Of a stretch of DNA of 64,000 nucleotides, positions 37,900 through 48,435 are shown piece by piece. The notes beneath the pieces are model-generated. The model saw nothing but the letters and a program-made list of their open reading frames with translations. It had not been told where the DNA came from and searched no databases. The number at the start of each line of letters is the position of its first letter. Position 1 is the stretch's first letter. Origin of the DNA: JAJRVM01 sp963700515 (GTDB lineage Bacteria > Planctomycetota > Planctomycetia > Pirellulales > Pirellulaceae). A program made the translations under genes and the position numbers. The stretch is from positions 186,001-250,000 of the forward strand of contig CAVOXY010000032.1 of assembly GCA_963700515.1 (NCBI GenBank), given 5' to 3'.

Positions 37900-40579
37900 A
37901 TGTCGTCTGCTGCAAACAAAGCCGAAACGCCGAAGGCGGACGGCGAACGGAAATCGTTCGTCGCGCGACTGATTGCGAGCCCAGCGCGGATGCTGCAGCA
38001 CTTGCGCGACAGAACCCACTCTTATCAGTGGTGCTCCTCTGCGGCGGCGGAATCATCCTGGCTTCCGGCAGTTCGATTGCCTATTACGCGGTGAAGCAGG
38101 GCATCTTTGCCGATCGCGAGGCGACCATCGAAGCGGCCTTGGACCGGCTGGACGCCGGAGAATACGAGCAGGCCAAGGACCTGGCAGACCGCCTGCGGAA
38201 AAAACTCGGCAACGACTATTCCCAGCTCGGCTATCCCCTGTTTGTCCAAGGGGCCACGTTGGCGCACGAAGCCAGCAAGTTAGGTGCCGGTGACGAGCGT
38301 CAAACACTCTACCTCCTGGCGGCTCACTATCTGGAAGAAGCACGTGATCGAGGTCTCCCACCGGGTCGTGAGAAAGAGGGACGCTATCTGCTGGCCACGA
38401 GTCTGTTTCATAGCGGTAGTTATGCGGAGAGTTTGCGGCCATTGCTCGATGCCGTCCAAGCGGAGCCGGACGGGGATTATGAACTCTATCGTCTGTTGAG
38501 CACGGCATACTTGCGCGATACGCGACCCGACTTGAATAAGTCGTTGACCTACAATCGTTTGTGGTTGAAGGATCCATCTCTGAGTCGCGGCGAGCGCGAC
38601 GAAGCATATCTCCAGCAAAGCGAAATCCTGCTCGACCTGCACGATACCGCCGGCTGCCAGGCGGCGTTGGACCAGATCGAAGAGGACTCACCGGTTCACT
38701 CCGAGGCGCTGATCATCCTGGCCCGCTTGCTCATGCAGGAAGGGGACGCGCTGATGGTCGGCCGCGGCGATGCAGGACGGCCAGGACCGTGGCGGGTAAG
38801 GAGAAGTACCGCCAGGCAATTGGGGCACTGGAACGGGCCCAGAGCACAGACTCGCTGGGGACTGCGACGCGGCACTCACGTTACTTGCTCGGTATCTGCC
38901 ACCAGAAACAGGGCGACACGGCGGGCGGCGAGCAAGGCATTTGAAAGTGCCCGCCGCATGCACTATCTCACACCGGAAGCGCTGGCGGCCACGGTCTCCG
39001 AGGCGGAGATCGCCCAAGACGAGGGGCATGGCGACTTGGCCTTGGACTTGTGGCTCAAAGCGATTGGCGACGTGGGATCCCCCTCCTCCTACCAAAATCC
39101 ATGGTTATCCTTGAGCGAACTGCGCGGGCGGCTGATCGCCGGCCAGAGACTGTTCCAGGATAACAAAGAGTTTCCTGCGGCGTTGGCCATGGCGGATGCG
39201 TTCGAGGGAGTTTTTCCTCCGGACCAGATCGCTCAAACGAAGGCACAGACGCAGAAGGCCTGGGCCGAATATCTACTCGTACCCGCCACGTCACAGGACG
39301 CCGGAACGGCCGAAGTGACTCAAGCGGAAGCGCGTCGTCGATTCCGCCTGGCGGCCGAACAATACCGCCAACTTGCCAAACTCGCGTTTTGCCACCGGCG
39401 AATACCCGGACGACTTGTGGGAAAGCGGTCACTGTTTCCTGCGGGGACAGAACTACGAAATGGCAATTCAATTGCTGCGCGAGTTTCTCAACAACGTGCC
39501 GAAGAGGCAATCGCCACACGGCCTGGTCGGGCTTGGCGAAGCCTACTTGGCGCTGGGACGCTTCCACGAGGCCATTCAGGCACTGAACGAGTGTATCGAG
39601 AGTTTCCCGAAACACCCTGAGGTTTATCGAGCTCGGATTCTGGCTGAGCCAGGCTTATCAGGAACTAACCGATCGGGAACTGGACGACTCGCCAGAGAAA
39701 TCGGACAACCAGGTGTCTTACGAGTCGGACGACCAGCAGCCTCCGAAGCTAACCCCACTGGCCAAAGCTCAAGCCTTGCTCGTCGAGAACCTGGACAATT
39801 CCCTCTTGGAGCCGACGAGCATACCTTGGAAGCAGTCGCAGTTCGAGCTTGGAAAATTACTATTTCGCGAAGCGATGTTGCACGAAACGGAAGGACGTCT
39901 GGCCAGTACCGGCAGCAGTAATCCGAGCAAGCGGCACGAGGGTCTCCAACAACGACTGGAGGCGCACGGACTGTTTCAGCAGGCCATTGATACTCTGGGA
40001 CAGGCGATTCAGCGGCACGAACGAGATCCGGAATCGCTGCAGGTTATTTTTCTCCAGGAGGCTCTCCGAGCCAGGTACTTCATTGGCGAAGCCTACCGTC
40101 ATTCCGCGGATATCCTGACCGAATCGTTGAGCACCGAACCGACTCAGTCGCGACGCAACACGTTGAACCAGCAAATACTCGGTTACCTGCGCGACTCTGC
40201 CACGACACATCACGAACTACAGGATCTGTTGGTCAAGAAGCAGAACCAAGGCGATCTGACGGGTGTGGAGCAAGCGATGTTGCGGAACACCTATTTCTCC
40301 TACGCCGACGCGATGTTTGACATGGCAGCCTATGACGAGGCGATCACGGCCTATGCGGTCGCGACCAATCGCTATCAACACGAGCCGGAAGCGTTGGAAG
40401 CATTAATGCAGATGGCGAGTTGTTATCGCCGTTTGAACGCTCCGGAAGAAGCTCGGGGAACGCTGCGGCAAGCAGAGTCCGTTTTGTCCCGCATTCGCGC
40501 GGACGCCGACTTCACGAAAACGACAAGATATACGAAGGAGCAATGGAAAGACGTACTCGCGTGGCATTCCCAGCTCTGA
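37900..40579 (+). CDS. membrane-anchored TPR protein (about five frameshifts)
   Basis: A basic cytosolic N-terminus (KADGERKSFVARLIASPARM) precedes one membrane helix (LLSVVLLCGGGIILASGSSI), and the remaining 800 or so residues are TPR-like helical repeats, for example QLLREFLNNVPKRQSPHGLV, LGEAYLALGRFHEAIQALNE and AMFDMAAYDEAITAYAVATN. Frame changes lie near 38010, 38770, 38935, 39385 and 39640, but all segments read smoothly when joined. The repeats would be outside the cytoplasm. It ends 270 bases before the flagellar block and may be unrelated to it. The specific partner is unknown. Confidence 0.7.
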
Positions 40580-40604
40580 GGCGGTTGGCGAGTGAAAACG
40601 TCCC

Positions 40605-40690
40605 GTGGGATAGGCCTCCAGCCTGGCGCGGCGTCACGAACAAGAGACGAAGAAGAGAGACGAAGAAGACAGGCTGGAAGCCTATCCTAC
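40605..40690. repeat. inverted pair of family B palindromes (REPIN-like)
   Basis: GTGGGATAGGCCTCCAGCCT (from 40605) pairs with AGGCTGGAAGCCTATCCTAC (ending 40690), nearly perfectly over about 20 bases. A purine-rich spacer (GAGACGAAGAAGAGAGACGA) lies between them. It is the same family and layout as 15619-15704, and it marks the boundary before the flagellar block. Confidence 0.75.
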
Positions 40691-40851
40691 GAGTAAAGAA
40701 GACCTGATCGACGAATTCGCACGGCGTCATGCTGGCGGCCACTGGGCCGTCACTGCGGGCGGCCGTATCAGATCGCTGGCGGATATCGGCCCAAGTGGTC
40801 GCTGTCCACCGGCTGGTTGGATCGACGTCACACTTTAAAGGACTGATAGGC

Positions 40852-41310
40852 GTGGATGACCGGTTCGAAACTGATTTGCTCGCTGAATTGATCGGCAAGA
40901 AGCTCGCCATACTTGAGCAATTGCGCGATCTTTCACGTCGCCAGTCCGATTTGATTGCCGACGGCGAGATCCAGCGACTGCTTTCTTTGCTCTCCGCCAA
41001 GCAGACGTTGCTGGCGGAGTTGCAGAAGATTCAGAAGCGGCTGGAACCGTTTCGCCAGCAAGACCCCGATGCCCGCACATGGCGCAGTCCGGCGGACCGC
41101 CAGCGGTGTCGGCAGGTTGCCCAACGCTGCGAGACGTTGCTGGGAGAAATCATGTTGGTGGAGAGACAGAGTGAAGCAGAGATGGCCCGTCGCCGAGACG
41201 ATGCCGTGGCGCGGATCCAAAGCGCCCATTCATCCGCCGAGGCGACCCGGGCCTACATCAACGCGCCGATCCCGTCCCGTTCGATGCTTGATCTGAGTTC
41301 GGAAACGTGA
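40852..41310 (+). CDS. FlgN-like flagellar export chaperone candidate
   Basis: Counted from GTG 40852, this is a 152-residue all-helical protein (RFETDLLAELIGKKLAILEQ, LRDLSRRQSDLIADGEIQRL, LLSLLSAKQTLLAELQKIQK) with a loose C-terminal tail. Size, helical make-up and position at the head of the flagellar genes fit FlgN, which guards the hook-filament junction proteins before export. FlgN sequences diverge strongly, so the name rests mainly on context. The frame is open further upstream to 40729, but that part overlaps repeat-rich DNA. Confidence 0.55.
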   Translation: MDDRFETDLLAELIGKKLAILEQLRDLSRRQSDLIADGEIQRLLSLLSAKQTLLAELQKIQKRLEPFRQQDPDARTWRSPADRQRCRQVAQRCETLLGEIMLVERQSEAEMARRRDDAVARIQSAHSSAEATRAYINAPIPSRSMLDLSSET

Positions 41311-41376
41311 CGACGACGCCACACGACAGAACGCTCCGTCTGTTGGCACGTCGGAGCAGAAACACGGAAGAAACCC

Positions 41377-42243
41377 ATGCTCGATACTCTTACGAAACCC
41401 GAACGACCCGCGGCAGCCACACACCCTTACGGTGACCTGGACCTGCAGGCCGTGCTCGACGCCTGGCATGCCGCCACCGATCGACTGCAGCAGACCCACG
41501 AGACACTGCAGCGCGAAGTGCGGCGGCTGACCGATGAACTGGAGATCAAGAACCGGGAGCTGGCGCGCAAGAACCGGCTGGCCGATCTCGGCCAGATGGC
41601 TTCCCATGTCGCGCACGAAGTCCGCAACAGCCTTGTCCCGTTAACGCTGTACCTGAGTCTGCTCCGCCGCCATCTGGACGGACCCGCCACCACGCTGGCG
41701 ATCCTGGACAAGATCGAGGCGGGATTCACTGCACTGGAGACCATCGTGAACGAACTGCTCCAATTTACCGCCAACCGGGCACCTTCCTGGCAGACATTTT
41801 GTTTGCAGCCGCTGGTGCAGGAAGTGTGCGAAGCCCTGGCCCCGCAGTTCGAGGCCCAGGGCATCAAAGCCGAACTGGACATCCCGCCCCAACTCTCCGT
41901 CAGCGGCGACCGCGACATGTTGCGGCGCGCGACGCTGAACCTCATTCTCAACGCACTCGACGCGATGCCCCAGGGGGGCGAACTGGCAGTGATCGGCACC
42001 AGCGGCCGAAACGGCGTCGAGCTGGAGATCGCGGACAGCGGGCCCGGTTTTGTGGATGACAGCCAACCGCATCTCTTTGAACCCTTCTTTACCACGAAGA
42101 GTGGCGGCACCGGATTAGGACTGGCCATTGTCGAACGGATTGCCACGGCCCACGGTGGCGACGTCTCCGCCAACAACTGCCCCCAGGGTGGCGCCGCGTT
42201 CACCATTCGCCTGCCGTTCCGCCACATGGAGGCAGCAGCATGA
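41377..42243 (+). CDS. sensor histidine kinase (FlrB/AtoS-like), soluble
   Basis: This 288-residue kinase has no membrane span. An N-terminal coiled coil (residues 30-65) leads to the phospho-acceptor His80 in MASHVAHEVRNSLVPLTLYL, the N box in NLILNALDAMPQGGE, and ATP-binding DSGPGF and GGTGLGLAIV. The absence of a sensor domain beyond the coiled coil and the overlap (ATGA) with the sigma-54 activator match the FlrB-FlrC/FleS-FleR flagellar pairs. It presumably phosphorylates the next protein in response to the state of flagellar assembly. Confidence 0.85.
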   Translation: MLDTLTKPERPAAATHPYGDLDLQAVLDAWHAATDRLQQTHETLQREVRRLTDELEIKNRELARKNRLADLGQMASHVAHEVRNSLVPLTLYLSLLRRHLDGPATTLAILDKIEAGFTALETIVNELLQFTANRAPSWQTFCLQPLVQEVCEALAPQFEAQGIKAELDIPPQLSVSGDRDMLRRATLNLILNALDAMPQGGELAVIGTSGRNGVELEIADSGPGFVDDSQPHLFEPFFTTKSGGTGLGLAIVERIATAHGGDVSANNCPQGGAAFTIRLPFRHMEAAA

Positions 42244-43670
42244 TCGTCCACAGGGACGTCGTCCCCGTTACCGGACATGTGCTCGTCGTCGATGACCATC
42301 CGAGCGCGCGCGAATCGATGGCCGATGTGTTGCGACATGCCGGCCATGAAGTGCGATGTTGCAGCAGCGCCGTCGAAGCCTTGAAGCAACTCGATCGCTG
42401 GTCGGCCGATGTCATCGTCACCGATCTGAAGATGCCCGGCATGAACGGGCTGGAGTTCATCCGCGCGTTGGCCCAGCGATCGCATGACGCGCAGATCGTC
42501 ATGGTCACCGCTCATGCCACCGTCGCCTCGGCCGTCGATGCCATGCGCCACGGCGCCTTCGACTATATTGAAAAGCCCTTTGGAGTGGATCAACTGGAAC
42601 AACTGATCGCTCGAGCACTGCGTCACGGAGACGCCGAAAGCGCCCGCGCCGCGGTACCTGCCGCCGGGAAACCGCGCGAGTCGGCGGCCCCAGCCAACAT
42701 GATCGGATCGAGCCGGGCGATGCAAACGCTGCGGCAGCGCATCGCACAAGTGGCCCCCACCGACGAGACCGTGCTGATCACCGGTGAAAGCGGAACCGGT
42801 AAAGAACTCGTCGCTCAACAGATCCACCTCGGGAGCCGGCGCGCCGCGGCCGCGCTGGTCGGTTTCAACTGCCCCGCGCTCTCACCCCAATTGATGGAAA
42901 GTGAACTGTTCGGGCACGAGCGGGGCGCATTCACCGGTGCCGACGCGCCACGCGTCGGACGCTTTGAACTGGCCGATCACGGTACCGTCTTGCTGGATGA
43001 AATTACCGAAATCGAAGTGCCCCTGCAGGCTAAGCTGTTGCGAGTCTTGCAGGAACAGACTTTTGAACGCGTCGGATCCAGCGTCACCCGCACCGTCAAC
43101 GTGCGGGTGCTGGCCACCACGAATCGCGATCTCTATCAGGAAGTGCTGGCAGGGAACTTCCGGCAAGATCTCTATTTTCGCCTGGCCGTCGTCCCGATCC
43201 ACGTCCCCCCACTACGCCAGCGACGCGATGATATCCCCGAATTGGTGGAGCATTTCCTGCAGCGTGCCGCCCTGCGTCTGGAACAACCCGTGCCACCGGT
43301 GGACCCCAGCGCCATGGACCTGATGATCGAACACTGCTGGCCAGGCAATGTGCGTGAATTGGAGAATATCATTACGCGGGCTAGTGTGCTCGGAAATCAG
43401 CAGCTGATCACAGCCGACCAATTGCGCTGCTGGCTGATCGAAATGCCCGGATCGGCGGCCTTCGCACAGCAGGATCGGCCCTCCGGCATTGAGGTCGGTA
43501 TGAGCCTGCAGGGAATGGAACGCCGACTCATCGAGGCCACCCTGGAACATTACGAAGGACATCGTGCGAAGACGGCCAAGGCACTGGGCATCGGCATTCG
43601 CACACTGGCTAACAAGTTGCGTGGCTACGGTTACGGCCCACGCGCTAAATCGTTTGCCAAGGCTGCCTGA
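42240..43670 (+). CDS. sigma-54-dependent response regulator (FlrC/FleR-like)
   Basis: This 476-residue activator has a receiver domain with phospho-acceptor Asp62 (VTDLKMPGMNG), Thr90 and Lys112, then an AAA+ domain with Walker A GESGTGKE (182-189), the sigma-54-contacting GAFTGA loop (229-234) and LLDEITEIE. A Fis-type helix-turn-helix lies at the C-terminus (LEHYEGHRAKTAKALGIGIR). It starts inside the kinase stop codon. It should open sigma-54 promoters of the following flagellar genes, although no good -24/-12 site was seen directly downstream. The reading frame is intact. Confidence 0.92.
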   Translation: MIVHRDVVPVTGHVLVVDDHPSARESMADVLRHAGHEVRCCSSAVEALKQLDRWSADVIVTDLKMPGMNGLEFIRALAQRSHDAQIVMVTAHATVASAVDAMRHGAFDYIEKPFGVDQLEQLIARALRHGDAESARAAVPAAGKPRESAAPANMIGSSRAMQTLRQRIAQVAPTDETVLITGESGTGKELVAQQIHLGSRRAAAALVGFNCPALSPQLMESELFGHERGAFTGADAPRVGRFELADHGTVLLDEITEIEVPLQAKLLRVLQEQTFERVGSSVTRTVNVRVLATTNRDLYQEVLAGNFRQDLYFRLAVVPIHVPPLRQRRDDIPELVEHFLQRAALRLEQPVPPVDPSAMDLMIEHCWPGNVRELENIITRASVLGNQQLITADQLRCWLIEMPGSAAFAQQDRPSGIEVGMSLQGMERRLIEATLEHYEGHRAKTAKALGIGIRTLANKLRGYGYGPRAKSFAKAA

Positions 43671-43891
43671 CGCAGGCTTGGTCCGCAACCAAGACGCAGT
43701 CAAAGCGTCTCGGTCTGCTGATTTGGATGACTGGAATGATCAGGTTTCTGTCAGTTGAATGATTGTCATGAATGATTGTCACTCGGATTTATCTCGCTGT
43801 TGGTGCTTCGGATTTTGAACCTGTACACAAGACGGAATCAAGGTGAATCGGCATTTTTTGCCGGTTCCAACCCGCACAGTTTGCCGAACAG

Positions 43892-43910
43892 CCTTTCCCG
43901 GCGGGAAAGG
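43892..43910. repeat. hairpin between the regulator and the flagellar structural genes
   Basis: CCTTTCCCGGCGGGAAAGG forms a 9-bp perfect stem around one central base and lies 21 bases upstream of the ATG at 43932. No T tract follows, so intrinsic termination is unlikely. A binding site or message-processing signal is possible. Confidence 0.45.
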
Positions 43911-43931
43911 CCCCGGCAGGAGGAGCGCGAC

Positions 43932-44126
43932 ATGGTGAAACTTCGAGAACGCACTAAATCACGTGGCGGCATCTGTTTGAGTCTGGAGGACGGACACGCG
44001 TATCCTCTGCCGATGCGAGACTTGGCACACCAGTTGCTCAGGATAAGCCCGACACACCGAGAAGCCGTGCTTGTACGGCGGCACCACCACCGCCGACGCT
44101 TCCACTTGCTGCTTACCAATCCATAA
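43932..44126 (+). CDS. small basic protein of unknown function before flgB
   Basis: This 64-residue protein has an excellent ribosome-binding site (AGGAGGAG, 9 bases before ATG). It begins MVKLRERTKSRGGICLSLED, continues with a helical middle (PLPMRDLAHQLLRIS) and ends in a His/Arg-rich tail (VLVRRHHHRRRFHLLLTNP). I do not recognise it. It sits between the activator and flgB and is probably part of the flagellar operon; a regulatory or nucleic-acid-binding role would suit its charge. A frameshift that alters its C-terminus cannot be excluded. Confidence 0.45.
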   Translation: MVKLRERTKSRGGICLSLEDGHAYPLPMRDLAHQLLRISPTHREAVLVRRHHHRRRFHLLLTNP

Positions 44127-44193
44127 CCACGGCGGGCCCACTGGCCATCCGACGCGTGGCCGGAGCCACTCAACGATTGTGGAGGGTTAGTCC

Positions 44194-44610
44194 ATGCTTC
44201 CCAGCCTGTTCAACAAATCGACCATCCCCCTGCTCCAGGAAGTGGTCAGCTTCACCGAAGCCCGACACCAGGTCCTGGCAGGGAATATCGCCAACGCCGA
44301 CACGCCCGATTACCGCGTTCGCGACCTGTCGGTGGAGACCTTCCAGGAACGCTTAAAGGACGTCATCGCAGCGCGGGATGGTCGCCGTGACGTCGCCTCG
44401 CCTGGCGACCTCAAACAGAGTCAGCCGGGGGACGACATGCGTCAAGTCCGCGATTCGATGAAGTCCATCCAGTTTCTGGATGGCAGCGACGTTGGTATCG
44501 AACAACAAGTCACCGAAGTTGCGAAAAACCAATTCCTCCACAACCTGTCCGTGTCGATTATGAGTAGCCAATTTCGGCTGCTGCAAACCGCCATCAGTGA
44601 ACGTGTCTAG
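44194..44610 (+). CDS. flgB: flagellar basal-body rod protein FlgB
   Basis: This proximal rod protein is exported through the flagellar type III apparatus. The 138-residue sequence carries the rod-family N-terminus (VVSFTEARHQVLAGNIANAD, then TPDYRVRD) with the ANADTP motif shared by rod, hook and hook-associated proteins, and the C-terminal helix that packs against it (FLHNLSVSIMSSQFRLLQTA). GGAGGG lies 7 bases before the ATG. It heads the flgB-flgC-fliE-fliF series in the standard order. Confidence 0.95.
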   Translation: MLPSLFNKSTIPLLQEVVSFTEARHQVLAGNIANADTPDYRVRDLSVETFQERLKDVIAARDGRRDVASPGDLKQSQPGDDMRQVRDSMKSIQFLDGSDVGIEQQVTEVAKNQFLHNLSVSIMSSQFRLLQTAISERV

Positions 44611-44723
44611 CACCATCGCCGAAACCTGCGCCTGTCTTGTATCCGTCACGAGTCTAAGAGAAGGAAGCGAGCCGCCCGCGAAGGCTGTCACTTTGCCGCA
44701 GGCAGCTCGGACGCCTTGGGAGT

Positions 44724-45155
44724 ATGAACTTCATGTTGAATGCACTTGACATCAGCACCAGCGGTCTGGTCGCTCAGCGCATCCGGCTCAACGCCATCGC
44801 CGGTAATATGGCCAACATGTCTTCGGTGCGTAATGAGAAGGGTGAAATCAAGCCCTATCAGGAGCGGTTTGTGGTGTTCCAGCCCGATGAAGCGCTGCAG
44901 ACCCAGGACGGCGCAATCGGCGTCAAGGTCAGTGAGGTCCGCACGGAAACGGTGGAACCCAATTATCGGTACCAGCCGGAGCATCCGTTGGCCATCAAGG
45001 AAGGCAAATGGAAAGGATATGTCGCTTATCCCAACATTGACATGATGAGTGAGTTTGTCGACTCCCTGGTGGCGACGCGAGCCTACGAAGCCAACCTGGG
45101 AGTCATGGAAATCACCAAGAATTTGCATGAACAATCGCTGCGAATTATCGGCTGA
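44724..45155 (+). CDS. flgC: flagellar basal-body rod protein FlgC
   Basis: This 143-residue proximal rod protein has ALDISTSGLVAQRIRLNAIA with GNMANMSSVRNEKGEIKPYQ, and the typical FlgC middle and end: PEHPLAIKEGKWKGYVAYPN (the usual 'GYVxYPNV' region) and SLVATRAYEANLGVMEITKN. The start follows GGGAG. It is intact and follows flgB after 113 bases, with no other gene between them. Confidence 0.96.
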   Translation: MNFMLNALDISTSGLVAQRIRLNAIAGNMANMSSVRNEKGEIKPYQERFVVFQPDEALQTQDGAIGVKVSEVRTETVEPNYRYQPEHPLAIKEGKWKGYVAYPNIDMMSEFVDSLVATRAYEANLGVMEITKNLHEQSLRIIG

Positions 45156-45250
45156 TGGGCCAGCCGACCCGTTTGCCACCGAGTCGCATGACTTGATTCC
45201 CTCGCAGCCAGTATACGGATACGTGTTTTTGATTTGTGTGAGAGCCAAAC

Positions 45251-45559
45251 GTGATGAACCCGATCCAAGGCGTTTCGATTCCGGCCGTGTCGCTTCCCCC
45301 CTCCCCACCGGCATCGCCGGCCATGGCAGGCAAGGGCGATGCGTCGTTCAAAAACCTGTTGCTCTCGGGCATCGACCAAGTCAACACCATGCAGTCCCAG
45401 GCGGACCAGGCCGTCCAGCAACTCATGACGGGCGACGATGTCGACCCGGCCGCCGTGCTGACCTCGATCCAGAAAGCCGATATGTCCTTTCGTATGATGC
45501 TGCAGATTCGCAACAAGCTGCTGCAAGCCTATCAGGAATTGAAGGACATGCGGATCTGA
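45251..45559 (+). CDS. fliE: flagellar hook-basal body protein FliE
   Basis: FliE joins the MS ring to the rod and is an early export substrate. The 102-residue protein has the usual flexible Pro/Ala N-terminus, then FKNLLLSGIDQVNTMQSQAD, and the conserved C-terminal helix AVLTSIQKADMSFRMMLQIR followed by NKLLQAYQEL. Its length and position after flgC agree with the family. Confidence 0.95.
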   Translation: MMNPIQGVSIPAVSLPPSPPASPAMAGKGDASFKNLLLSGIDQVNTMQSQADQAVQQLMTGDDVDPAAVLTSIQKADMSFRMMLQIRNKLLQAYQELKDMRI

Positions 45560-45629
45560 GTCGACCCGTGACAGCTTCAGACTCAACCACAACCACTCCG
45601 AAGTTTATGCATGAGACGGAGCACCCCGG

Positions 45630-47289
45630 ATGGACTTTCTGAACAAAGCAATCGGGCAGCTGAACGAACTGTTCAAAGGCATGACGCCCGGATCACGGAT
45701 CACAGCCGGCATGCTGTTGATCATGATCGTCGTCAGCCTGGTCTACCTGCTCGCCTTTCAGACCCACACGGCCAACAAGTTCCTGTATGATGGCCGGGAA
45801 TTTTCCCAGTCGGAACTGAGTGAAATAGCAGCGGCGTTTGCGCAGCGAATCTGAACGATTTCGAGTTCGTGGGGGGGCGGGTACGTGTCCCGGGGCGCAA
45901 GCAGTCGCAGTATCTGCAGGCCTTGGACAAGTCTAGTTTCGTGCCGCTGAACTTTGAATCGGCGATGCAGGAGGCCCTGAACAACTCCCGCAGCTTCCTG
46001 GAACCTTCGGAACTCACCCGCGTCCGTATCAGTCAGGCGGAACAACAGAAGCTCTCCCAGGTCATTTCCGCCCTGGCGGGCATCGAACGAGCCACCGCCA
46101 AGTTCACCGAGTTCAAGACCGGTGGATTCCCGCGCCGAAGTCCAGCGCAAAGCGACGGTGGTGGCCAGCGGCAAAGGGAACCGGCCGATCAATCCGGCTG
46201 TCGTGAACGTGATCCGTGCCACTGCCGCCGGTTGGTGGGGTATCCGCCCCGACGACGTCATGGTGACCGACTTGAACAGCCAGCGCACGTACCTGCCCGA
46301 AGCGGACGGCCTGGGCAAGGAGTCCAAGCTCTATGCCGAAGCGAAGTTGATGTACGAGCAAGCGTATCAGAACAAGATCTACGAGTGCCTGTCGGTCTAC
46401 CCGGGCGTCGTCGTGGGCGTGAATGTCGAAATGGATCCCGACATGGCGCACGAATCGACGAAGGTCACGGTCGACCCGCAGTCCATCCCCTTGGAATCCG
46501 AGACGTATAGCAAGACACTCGAGAGCGGGCCGGCGCCAGGCGGCCGCCCCGGTGCGGCTCCCAACGAAGTGGCCGGCAATGTCGCGCGAAGTCGCGACGG
46601 CGCCGAGCCAGAAATCCTCCACGGACGAAAACCGCGAACAGCAGCGGTCGATTACCGGGCACGAACAAACCAACCGCAAGAAAGCCCCGTTCGTTCCGAC
46701 CACGGTGACGGCCACGGTCTCACTTCCCAGGAGCTATTTTCGACAAGTTTGGAAACAGCGGGAGGAGAAGACCGCGGCCCTCGAAACGAGGACGCCGAAG
46801 GACGCCACAACGGCCGACGTGGATCGGTCATCGAGAAGGAAATCACCGAACAGATCAAAGACAAAGTGGTCCACGTACTCCCGCCGATGCCCGTCGGTGA
46901 CAGCCCGTTTCCCCAAGTGGAAGTCAGCAGTTACGGAGACCTTCCCGAACTGCCACTGGAAGAACCGTCGATGGCCGCCTCGACGCTGGCCTGGTTCTCG
47001 GACAATTGGCAAACGCTCGGCCTGCTGGCTGTCGGCTTGGCCAGCCTGCTGGTTCTGCGGAGCATGATTCGTGGGGCCACGCCAGCAACGGAACCAGCCC
47101 TGGCGGCCGTCACGCCGCACATCCCGCACGAAGAGGAAGAGGAAGAACCGGAAGTGGCACCCATCGTGCTGCATCGCCGCACCCCGACCTCCGGAGCTTC
47201 GTTGCGCGAGGAATTGACCTCCATGGTGCGGGATGATCCTGACGCCGCGGCCAACGTATCTGCGCACCTGGATTGGAGAAGCCGCCTGA
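45630..47289 (+). CDS. fliF: flagellar MS-ring protein FliF (about five frameshifts)
   Basis: FliF builds the membrane ring that supports the motor and export gate. The N-terminal part has a membrane helix (TAGMLLIMIVVSLVYLLAFQ). The ring-building section includes AMQEALNNSRSFLEPSELTR and later MVTDLNSQRTYLPEADG and KVTVDPQSIPLESETYSKTL. A second helix (WFSDNWQTLGLLAVGLASLL) precedes a short cytosolic tail that ends ANVLRTWIGEAA. Frame changes lie near 45845, 46125, 46580, 46820 and 47262. Rejoined length is about 550 residues, as expected. Its stop overlaps the fliG start (TGATG). Confidence 0.92.
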
Positions 47290-48393
47290 TGAACACAGCA
47301 CTGCGACGAGCCGCGATTTTGATTGCCAGCTTGGACACGGCGAGCGCCGATGCGCTGCTGGACGAAATGTCTCCCGAGCAGGCGGCACTGGTCCGCAGCG
47401 CCGTCATGGACCTGGGGGAGATCCACCCGAGCGAACAACAGCAGGTGATGGCACAGTTTGTACAGCAAAGCCCCCAAGGAAGCTCCGCCCCGGCCACGGG
47501 GGTGGAAGTCGATGCCGGATTTGGCGCGGAAATTCGATCCACCACCGACCGTGCTCAGCCGTTGCTCAAACCGCTGCCGACGACGAAGATCGCCCCGCAC
47601 GTCCCTTCGCCTTTCTCGACGCGGTCGACGCGGACCAACTGGCTCAAGTGCTCGAGGGCGAACATCCCCAGACAACCGCTATTGTCGTCGCTCATCTTGA
47701 ACCGGCACGGGCCGCCGAGGTGCTGAGTCACTTGCCTCCCGCACGGCAGAGCGAAACGTCTGATGCGCATCGCCCGTCTGACCGCACCTCATCCCGATAT
47801 CATCCGCGACCTGGAACATGAAATGCAGTCCCGACTCGCGCATCGTGGAGCAGCGGGAACAGGTTGCGGAAGCGGGGTTGGCCAGCGTGGAGGCCATTCT
47901 GCGGCACGCCTCGCCTCACCAGCGGCAGGGTCTGGTCGCGGAATTATCACAACATGACCGGGTCCTCGTGCGCCAGCTCCGTGTGCGCGCACCGGCCCCA
48001 TCATCCGACGCCGCGTTCCCGGTGGCATCCACCGCCGACGCCGCTTCGCAGGTCCGCAAATACCGACAGCGCTCCCTACGCAGAACCAGCGTGCGTTTCC
48101 CGCAACTGGAAACCCTCGACAACGCGGCGTTGGCGCAGATCCTGCGGCGCTCCAGCCCCAATACGACACTCCTGGCATTGGCCGGTGCCAGCCATGACTT
48201 CGTGCAGAAGATTCTGGCACAACTGCCGAGTCGCGAAGCGTCGCAGTTGGACCGCAAGATACAGCACATCGGCCCGCTCCGCCTGGATGACGTGCAACGT
48301 GCCCAGCAGCAACTGGCCGACATCGCCCAACAACTGATCGATGAAGGACAAATCGTCCTCCCCGGACAACCACGCTTTGCCGTCGCCGCATGA
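47289..48393 (+). CDS. fliG: flagellar motor switch protein FliG (about three frameshifts)
   Basis: FliG is the rotor protein that touches the MotA stator and sets rotation with FliN. It begins MNTALRRAAILIASLDTASA, shows middle-domain segments DADQLAQVLEGEHPQTTAIV and VLSHLPPARQ, and ends with the C-terminal domain FPQLETLDNAALAQILRRSS and IGPLRLDDVQRAQQQLADIA. Frame changes lie near 47590, 47755 and 47845. Rejoined it is about 365 residues. The start overlaps the fliF stop, so the two are translationally coupled. Confidence 0.9.
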
Positions 48394-48435
48394 CACGCAC
48401 ACTAACCACTTATTGACTCCAATTGAAAATCGATT

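Noticed and set aside
43848..43868. Sigma-54 promoter around GGCATTTTTTGC
   Set aside because: The GG and GC elements are separated by 8 bases, not the 10 required by the -24/-12 consensus. The site is better read as a small CGGCA/TGCCG hairpin.
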